A DNA stretch of 64,000 bases from Ampullaceana balthica. Lineage: Eukaryota; Mollusca; Gastropoda; Lymnaeidae. The stretch spans positions 124,001 through 188,000 of the forward strand of contig CALYLW010001382.1 of the NCBI GenBank assembly GCA_944989445.1. The letters run 5' to 3'. Shown piece by piece: positions 56,961-64,000 of the stretch. Made by a program: the position numbers and the translations under genes. The notes under the pieces are model-generated. The model searched no databases, had not been told where the DNA came from, and saw only the letters and a program-made list of their open reading frames with translations. The first letter of the stretch is position 1. Every line of letters starts with the position of its first letter.

Positions 56961-58757
56961 GCCCTTGCTTACCGATAACACCTATTATTGAATCTGGCCT
57001 GTATTTAAGCTAATCATAAAATTTAAAGAACAAATTTGATTAGACCTAAAAAATTAACGCTTAACTGGCATACAACAGGCTGAGCTTTCTTTCTGTACCG
57101 AATGACTGAGAATATTTAGCTTTTTTAGTTAGTTGTCTAAGGAACAACTATTGTTTTAACACGAGCTAGAATCTAAACTTTTAAATAAAAATAAATTTTC
57201 TTCTCACATATTCCTGAACAAAAGTCTCTTCTTTTGTCCTCGTGTATTTAGTTGTGCCAAATTGTGTTTTTAAAAAATAATTCTTCCTATCGTTTTCTAA
57301 TGATTATATTTGTTATGAATCGTTAACATAAATGGCTATACATGTTAAGAATGCAGAAATAATATTTGTTAAAGTATTCATTTAGGGTTTTATGTCATTG
57401 TTTTTGTGTTTTATTATATTTTCAGGCAGTTGGGTTCCTTGTCTTGTAATTACAAAACTTGTATAAGTATTTTGTTAGATTTACGAGTTGGTTTTCTGTA
57501 CATAATAGACACTAACATTTGGGGAGTTGTGTAGTGGACATTTTTTGGCAAGTTCGTTGGCCTATTATTATTATTAATAGTTTATGTTATTTTTTTTACA
57601 AAATAAAAACAAGTTATTATTAATTTTAGTTAGCAATTTGACAAACCAATGTCTATCATTTTCCAACACATGTCCCTTTTTGTTTTCTTGAAAATTGTGA
57701 CCTACATTTAAAAATGAATTTGTAGGTTGCTCAGCGTTTTTTATTGAAAACTGTACTTTTTTAACATGTAATTCCTTTATTCGAATGATCGATTTTTTTG
57801 TATGTACAATTTTAAAAAGAAAGACTTACAACTAATAAGCGTCTTCGGAAAAAAGATTTATAATGACATAAAAAAAAATTAACTTCAAAGTAAAGCGTAT
57901 TATAATCTTTATAAGCCTTTATTAACTAGAAAAATAGCAGATAATTGAGGAACATTATAACAACAATTAATCACACGTTTAATGATTATGATAACTATGA
58001 TATTTATATCATTTTATACTTAATTTAGTAATTTTAGTTATTTTTAGTGTTAAAGAAAACATTTCTTCTGCGGGTGTGTGCTTTGTAAAGCGTCTATAAG
58101 TGTGTTTACTTTAAAAAAAAATCAAAGTTGAAAGGACTAAAGGCCTTACAAAAGCTTATAAATAGATTGTAATATGAATATTTAAGATTAACCTTCTTTA
58201 TATTAAAGTATTTATTCTAAAGCTTGTACATGGATTATATTTAATTTTGAATTTCTCTCATGGAGAAAAAAAAACAATATATAGAAATGAATTTGATCAC
58301 CGGACAAATAATATACTGCTTGAACAATGGTCCTTATGCAACATAAACACATCTTTTAGTTATCTATGTTTTTGTTACATTGGCTTACTTCGAATATCAG
58401 ATTGAGCTATTTTTTAGAGTACATCTTTAAACGATTCTGTTGTTGATACGTAATTGAAATAAAGAAAGCCAATGGCCCTTACAAGCAGTTCACATTTCAA
58501 AAAATATTTACCTTACGGAATCGCTAAAGTTTCATTCGCAGTTTCCTCAACATGATGTTCACTTGTCATTTATTTTAATGTCTTTAACTTCACTGTATTG
58601 TCATTAAACTGTGTGATAACTGATATCATCTGCGGTATAAAGCCTTATCTTAGTCGTGCAAGAATTTTGTTAATAAAAATGCCAATTATAAACGTAATTA
58701 AAACTGGACCCCTTTACCAGGAAAGTAATAAAATAAATTCTGCCTATTTGTTACGCC

Positions 58758-59165
58758 TTAAGGAAGAATTGTGCTGACTCTCATCATTTTAACCTTGTCT
58801 TTTCTTGAAACGTTAGCTTTAGTTTTTGGCTTGGAGTTTTTCGGTTTCCTGTAAGACTTACAGACCAGGCTCATGACGTCAGCTGAAACAATAGCGCCAA
58901 AGACCAACACCATCACGGCGATGCCCAGTGCGGCCAATCCATGGCTTGAGGGTCTGGAGTCCGGCTGTGACTCTTTGGTTCTCATATAGGCACCGGTGTC
59001 TTTGATGGGAACTTTTAGTTCTTTCTGAAGTAACTGTGCCTGCTTCTTGGCCATAGCGAGGTCGTGTGGTGCTCCTGCAGTGGGACAGGTGCAAGAACAG
59101 CGTAGAGATGTGGCAAAACAGGTAAAGGGATTCGATGCAGGTGGCAACAGCCTCTCTTGTGGTGT
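58758..59165 (-). CDS. Paralogue exon 16': stalk, TM helix and tail
   Basis: The acceptor is TTTCATGCAG, phase 0, and the stop is TAA at 58758-58760. It encodes TPQERLLPPASNPFTCF, RCSCTC, TKESQPDSRPSSHGLAALG, a TM helix (IAVMVLVFGAIVSADVMSL) and a lysine-rich tail. The CxCxC and QPDxRPSSxGLAxLG motifs match exon 16 while the tail is shorter and unrelated. Confidence 0.8.
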   Translation of the reverse strand, partial: TPQERLLPPASNPFTCFATSLRCSCTCPTAGAPHDLAMAKKQAQLLQKELKVPIKDTGAYMRTKESQPDSRPSSHGLAALGIAVMVLVFGAIVSADVMSLVCKSYRKPKNSKPKTKANVSRKDKVKMMRVSTILP

Positions 59166-62131
59166 CTGCATGAAATACATTTTCAGATGATAAAAGAGCA
59201 TGGTTTAAACAAAATTGAAAAGTTAAGACCAATACAAAATTTGACATATTTAGAAAAATGCAATTAAAGAGGATAAATTTAAGAAAGTAAACAATACTAA
59301 GACAATTGTAAAAGCTTAAATAAGATTGCGTTGAAACACACATATTTATCTTCATTGCAATAAAAAGCAAATGTTGTTTTTAATGAAGATTGAGAAAACT
59401 TGAAACTTATACTAAGCATCCAATATGTGATATAGATGTTAACTGTTGAAACTGTTCTACAAATTACAAAATTAAATCCAAAGTATAAAAGTAAAAGAGA
59501 AATCAATTTAAATTTAATGAACCTACATGTGGAAGAAATAAGTTGCCCCGAGCCTAATGCTCTTCATGGGTCTTCCCGGAAGACCCTCTCAGCTATCTGG
59601 CCCCCAAAGGGACGTAACAGCTGAGAAACCCCACCGGAAGCGGTGGATTCTGAAGTGGCCACCTGGGCATTCAAGACAGAATGTTGAAAATGCCTCCCAC
59701 TAATTTGACCTCACAAAACCAGTGGAATTCCCTACTACGAACCGCTACTACTTTGGCGCCAACCCGGCAAAGCACACGAGTCTCAATGGTTAGGACCGCC
59801 GCTAAGCGTGGGATCATCAATGACCTACCTAGGGTGAACCCCCACTGGTAGGTTTCCTCAGAGATGGCGTCCGCTGCGTTCTTTGCGGTTCCTTTTGGTA
59901 ATCCGTACTGGCGCTCCTGGCCCTAACCCGGCACCGCTAAATGGCATTGCTAGTAAAATGAGCGGGACGAAACTGTCGCTTCAAAGTAACAGACCATCAG
60001 CGGGTACTTTGGTTTTCATTTAATTTTAATATTACGGCTTTATTTTTCAGGATATAATTTAAGAAAATGTTCGCATATAAAATTAAATTTTCCATATTTA
60101 GGCAATCTATAAAGTTACAAAGTTACAAGTTATCACAACTGCCTACATTTCAAGCTTGTCTTCTTGAATTAAACAATTACTCTAAAAGCTTAAAAAATAT
60201 TTTTTTAAAAAGTCAAATACCCAATAACTTGTAATTGTTCATTAGGAATAATTGGATGGAAACTCGTCTAATCACATCTTATATAAAGCTAAATATAAAA
60301 AAGTGATAGGGTCCTGTATGCTGTAACAATTGATGTAGCAGAAAATTCGGTGATATCTGCAACAAACTCTTTCATCCACATTTGGGTTATCCATAAGTGC
60401 GGATATAGTTGATTCACTGTTTTAGCAATACAGTTTATTCCCCCCAAACATATTCCAGTTGGTTCTGAGAAGCCTAAATTTTCGTTGGCTTCTCAAAACT
60501 TACACTCATCCCCAAAAAAACAAGAAACATCATTGACAAAAATAAAACAAAAAGACTTACATCAGAGCATCTGGTCCCTATAACCACAGTAACGTTGTCA
60601 GTGGCGTGCATTGCTAAACTTGTGGTGGTCGTTCCTGCAACTTCTAAACGAAGCGTCCCCACGTGAGCCAGGACAGTGACACTTCCATCTGAGTGGCTTG
60701 AGAAAGGTCAATATAAACACTTCGAGTGAACGTGTAGGCCATTAAACTTTCCGGCATCTTGATATCTAAACATTTAGAAATCAACCACTTTATCTTGGGG
60801 GAGTTAAGGGGTTACAGCTCAAGCAGCGGCTTTGAGTATTTACACAGTCTCCTCTATTTTGAACCATCCGTGACATTTTTCCCTATGCCAAGAGCCCCAG
60901 GGATTTTTTAAAACGCATCCATCCATCTAATTCTTGGTCGGTCTATTCTTCTTTTATATCTCGGTTTCTGTCTGTAAAATCTCTTGGCTGCCTTACGGGT
61001 TGGAATTTCTTCCATTAATTTTTTTTTATTTATAGAGGAAGGATATCGTAGCGCGTTAGCCAGGAAGGGGATAGGTGGCTTGAAATGAGCGGCCCAATCT
61101 TCAGGGTTTGTAATCGCTTGGTACATTCCAAGCGTAATCAATATGCAAAAATCAGAATTATTCACAAATCGGTATACATTTGGTGGTAACAAATTTAATA
61201 TTGTAAGCAAGCACAAATAAAAACTTTTAAATACATGGGTGTATAAGGTTTAAAGAAAAGGTAAGCAAACTAAAACAAGATAAAATTTTAAAAAATAATG
61301 TATATACATTTTTAAAACATTAAATTATGAAATTCAATGTATATGTGCTACATGATAAAAAAATTACTGAACTGAAATTTATATATATATATATATATAT
61401 ATGTGAACGTTTTTGTATTTTTTTATAGAAGCGTTACAATCTGCTTTCTGATAATACTAATATTTTTGCTTGAGAAAATTAAAAAGACTTACTTTTCCTT
61501 GGTCATGTTAAAAAACTGCTTACTCCACGAGTCATCGCGATAGACAAATATGACTTTGGTTGATCCTTCCAGTGCTGTAACTGTTAGCTATTCCAGTGCA
61601 TGACATTTAAGTAACAAGATAATTCTATTTGTTAGTTAAATTGCAAGTTTGTAATAAAATTAAAACAAAAACCCAATTGATAATAAATTTAATAATTATT
61701 AAACAAATAAAATAAAAAAAATAATTTTACAAAAAATTCAAAAACAAAGAAATGAAAACAACAATATAACTTTATGTGGAATCAGTGCACATATCAATAT
61801 TGGTGCACTTCCTTAATAACGTTTATACCGTTTTAATCTTGCTTTAATTGTGTTTGAAGAGAATGGGATGTTTTTTTAAATAGATATATCATTAATCTTA
61901 ATAATATATTACCAGTTACCATAAGGACCTACATATCAACTGTAAAAGAGTTAATGACTTTAGCACTCACGTAGTCGATTGAACATGACTCATTGACAGA
62001 AATACAATAGTCCAAACCACTAACGTTGTCCGTAAGAGCTACATCAGGAATTTCCTCTTGGTCTTGTCCGCTATACACAGTGAAATTACTGTTGTGGGTT
62101 GCTTCAAGTCCTGTACAATTTGTTGAGTTTC
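58758..62131 (-). CDS. Partial paralogue of the lectin gene: four 3' exons on the minus strand
   Basis: Four exons equivalent to 13-16 of the 2-28 kb gene run leftward with intact GT-AG sites and consistent phases (1-0, 0-2, 2-0, 0-stop). They would encode the last ectodomain strands, the CxCxC stalk, the TM helix and a tail ending STILP. No exon matching 11 or 12 follows between 62131 and the plus-strand exon fragment at 62547, so either a breakpoint lies there or the 5' exons are beyond the window. The reading frame is undamaged, so the locus may be a functional 3' end or a recent partial copy. Confidence 0.7.
59519..60020 (+). repeat. GC-rich ~500-bp repeat (family G), second copy
   Basis: Same orientation and landmarks as 33118-33625. 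It lies in the last intron of the minus-strand lectin paralogue. Confidence 0.7.
60561..60696 (-). CDS. Paralogue exon 15'
   Basis: The acceptor is CTTTCTCAAG and the donor is GAT|GTAAGT, phase 2 to 0, 136 bases. It encodes HSDGSVTVLAHVGTLRLEV then ATDNVTVVIGTRCSD. The joined codon with exon 14' is AAC (Asn). Confidence 0.7.
60908..61216 (-). pseudogene. Possible retroelement fragment
   Basis: A 102-codon open frame ends KKLMEEIPTRKAAKRFYRQK and RRIDRPRIRWMDAF, which recalls the GRP-x-LRW-x-DD stretch of LINE C-terminal regions. It starts without a domain and lies between paralogue exons 14' and 15'. Assignment is weak. Confidence 0.35.
61378..61402. repeat. (AT)n microsatellite
   Basis: Short pure AT run in the paralogue intron between exons 14' and 15'. 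Confidence 0.85.
61493..61587 (-). CDS. Paralogue exon 14'
   Basis: It starts after TAG at LTVTALEGSTKVIFVYRDD and ends SKQFFNMTKE with donor AA|GTAAGT in phase 2, 95 bases. It shows what the 3' edge of exon 14 should look like. Confidence 0.7.
61971..62131 (-). CDS. Paralogue exon 13'
   Basis: The acceptor is GCTCAG and the donor is TAC|GTGAGT, phase 1 to 0, 161 bases. It encodes NSTNCTGLEATHNSNFTVY, EEIPDVAL and LDYCISVNESCSIDY, the same ending as exon 13. Confidence 0.7.
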
Positions 62132-62546
62132 CTGAGCAAATTTTGTATGCGTGAGGTCAACGTGGAGACAATTATTTGAAATATATAATATTCCTTAACA
62201 ATGCATATACTTCACTGTATTATCACTAAGTTAAAATTATTTCACACATAAGATATGAAACGTATCCTAAAAACCTATTAAAAAACTCAAAACGGAATAA
62301 AATACTGTTAAAGGAAAGAATAAGCGTAATATATTCGATTATTGGTATTTGAATTGAGTTAACCTATCAAATCGTGTATGTTAAAAAATGTATACATATA
62401 TAAACAGGTACGACTTATAAATACGTTCGTGCATAACCTAGGAAACATTCGATATTTCAATGCAAACCCTATGGAAGAAGTACTAGAGAACTCCTGTCTA
62501 TTCACATTGTTATTTAATATAATACAATGACTTTAATTCTTTTTAG

Positions 62547-62649
62547 ATGTGGGAAAACATTGTGTTAGTGTTGGACGCCTAAGGGAGAAATATTTGATGG
62601 AATTTGCTATGAATTCCATCAGTACATTACGAACTCGAAAGAAGCGAAC
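62547..62649 (+). pseudogene. Frameshifted copy of lectin exon 5 (CTLD start)
   Basis: The acceptor CTTTTTAG and donor AAC|GTAAGT are kept. It is 103 bases against 104 in exon 5. The 5' part reads VGKHCVSVG in one frame and the 3' part reads PKGEIFDGICYEFHQYI in the next, so a one-base deletion near 62575-62582 breaks it. It lies on the strand opposite to exons 13'-16', about 415 bases from exon 13'. Confidence 0.7.
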
Positions 62650-62844
62650 GTAAGTCTCCTAAAACAATAATGTATTGTGTAAATATGGATTAATCATATG
62701 CAATTTTTGTCGGAATGCTAAAATTTTAAAGAGTCATTAAACACACACACAAAAGTAATTTTGTTTCGTTTGTTTTCATTCGTGCTTGTATGACGTTAAG
62801 TTTATTTGTTAAAGCTATTATATTTTTTAAAGGAGTTTTTTGTT

Positions 62845-63073
62845 AGTCCCATAGCCTTGTGGTTGTTATAACATCGTAGTCGTAGGGGATTCTAATGTTT
62901 CCATTAGAACATTCTCAGGACTTGGTAGACCCGGCGGCGCCCATCCCTCTACAGGTCAGCGGAGGACTTTCTAAGCGTTAGAACATTTTTATAGTGGCTT
63001 TAAAGCGGGATCGATCCCACGCCCCTCAGCTTGTGAGGCGAGCGCACTATTGACTTCGCTATTCAGCCGCAAT
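62845..63073 (-). mobile_element. tRNA-Val(CAC)-derived SINE
   Basis: On the minus strand: GCGGCTGAATAGCGAAGTCA, 'GTGCGCTCGCCTCACAAGCT' and GTGGGATCGATCCCGC. The CGCCTCACA loop is that of tRNA-Val(CAC) and the B box is GGATCGATCC. The body is shared with 13845-14064. It sits between the two broken CTLD exons. Confidence 0.7.
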
Positions 63074-63074
63074 A

Positions 63075-63568
63075 AAAAAACAACCCGTAAAAAACCAAGT
63101 TTTTGACTATAAATCCTTTATGTACGAGAAGTAACTAAAAGAATGTTCATTATAATACGCAGCGCCAGACCATACAGAAATACAAAATTGAAGTTGTGTC
63201 GTAAAACATGTTTAATATAATACGCACCGATCAGGAATATGTTTATAAAAAGAGCTGTCAATAAAATACGCACCTTATTGCGCGACAGAAAGGTTGTTCA
63301 ATATAATACGCACCGCGACGCTCTATCTCAAAAAATAGCATGATACATAGGAATAAAAAAAATAAATTAAAAAATCAATAATTTAATTACGGTACATGCG
63401 ATCGATCTGAAATTTTGATACATTGTTTTTATCATCGGTACGAAACTGCCTGCAAAATTTCAGCTCGCTATCTTGCGAGCAAGTGGGTTAAAAATCGATC
63501 AAAAGTTTTGGCGACAAGCAAGCAAGGTCCGCCGCAGACACCACGAGTTAATATAAAGGATTTAAAAA
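63075..63568 (-). repeat. Family A repeat abutting a lectin exon copy
   Basis: Complete minus-orientation unit whose last bases (ATATAAAGGATTTAAAAA) end two bases before the exon 6 copy. From 63662 to the window end I see nothing certain. Confidence 0.8.
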
Positions 63569-63570
63569 GG

Positions 63571-63661
63571 AATATTTGTGCGAAATCGCGTGCAACCCTT
63601 CCTAGGTCCAGACAACAAGAGCCCCACGACTATTTCAAGAAAAGACTTGGAGAATTATCAG
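63571..63661 (+). pseudogene. Copy of lectin exon 6 without a splice acceptor
   Basis: It is 91 bases, like exon 6, and reads NICAKSRATLPRSRQQEPHD then YFKKRLGELS, aligning without gaps to exon 6 (Cys, RQ-x-EP, YFK-x-RL all kept). The donor is TCAG|GTATTG. The acceptor side is replaced by the end of a ~500-bp repeat (63075-63568), and no AG sits at the right place. Further exons may continue past 64000. Confidence 0.65.
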
Positions 63662-64000
63662 GTATTGTAAAATTAATATATTTCTAAAACGAGGTGTGCT
63701 GAATATTTTTTAAAGAATTCAAATTTGTATCAAGCTATCAAGGCTCATAAATCATATCTTCTTGGCTTCATATTTGAAAGAGTACAAAATTGACAAAAAA
63801 AAAGTCCTCAACGGGTCATGTGTTGCCATAGCAAATGTCCATCTAATTGTCATCTTTTGGTTAAACTAAAAGTTAAAATGCTTAACATCTTTTGGCTCCA
63901 CAATAAATTAAAATAATAATCATGTCCTCATAAATGTCTTAATTCTTGTCATCAGTAGACTCCGGCTTATTTCCAACTACTGATAATTTGTTGGCGTAAA

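Noticed and set aside
60697..60770. Open frame MPESLMAYTFTRSVYIDLS just upstream of paralogue exon 15', which first looked like a frameshifted exon
   Set aside because: Exon 14' ends in phase 2 and the acceptor CTTTCTCAAG gives phase 2 for exon 15' exactly as in the 27-kb gene, so the extra frame is intronic chance.

Overview
This window is eukaryotic and strongly AT-rich. It has long repeat-stuffed introns, GT-AG exons, LINEs, SINEs, hAT and Tigger DNA transposons and Helitron-like repeats. The gene content is a multi-exon transmembrane C-type-lectin gene and a pair of intronless rhodopsin-like receptors. Together with the repeat types, this suggests a gastropod mollusc, most likely a pulmonate snail. 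That placement is inference; nothing here names the species.

2.1-28.3 kb (+): one gene of at least 16 exons can be read. It has a signal peptide, a first C-type lectin-like domain (CTLD1, exons 2-4), the first half of a second one (CTLD2, exons 5-6), a three-exon cassette (7-9), the second half of CTLD2 (exon 10), a beta-rich ectodomain (11-15), and a last exon with a CxCxC stalk, one membrane helix and a cytoplasmic tail. Exon phases agree throughout except at exon 14/15, which is off by one base. CTLD1 and CTLD2 have the same exon boundaries and phases, so exons 7-9 look like a symmetric phase 1-1 cassette placed inside CTLD2. The introns carry a hAT element with a perfect 8-bp target duplication that holds a five-copy tandem array of a ~500-bp repeat, a second hAT relic, Helitron-like ends, SINEs, LINE ends and microsatellites.

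28.3-41.2 kb: intergenic transposon nest. It has a long inverted repeat, a LINE reverse-transcriptase C-terminal piece (-), an older LINE piece (+) split by a SINE, a ~500-bp repeat split by a GC-rich repeat, and a 3.4-kb Helitron-like element. The last is filled by 18 tandem ~166-bp monomers in a three-monomer higher-order order of ~500 bp.

41.3-52.3 kb: two related, intronless, GC-rich class A GPCR genes in tail-to-tail orientation 8.9 kb apart, with a Tigger/pogo relic, LINE ends and ~500-bp repeats between them.

52.3-58.7 kb: no gene seen; short tandem repeats, a Helitron-like element and two very similar tandem ~500-bp repeats.

58.8-63.7 kb: a rearranged paralogue of the lectin gene. 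Its four 3' exons (matching 13-16) are intact on the minus strand. Copies of exons 5 and 6 lie just beyond them on the plus strand, with a 1-base deletion in one and a lost splice acceptor in the other.

The most unusual signals are the CTLD interrupted by an in-frame cassette, the head-to-head broken paralogue, and the trimeric higher-order repeat inside a Helitron-like element.
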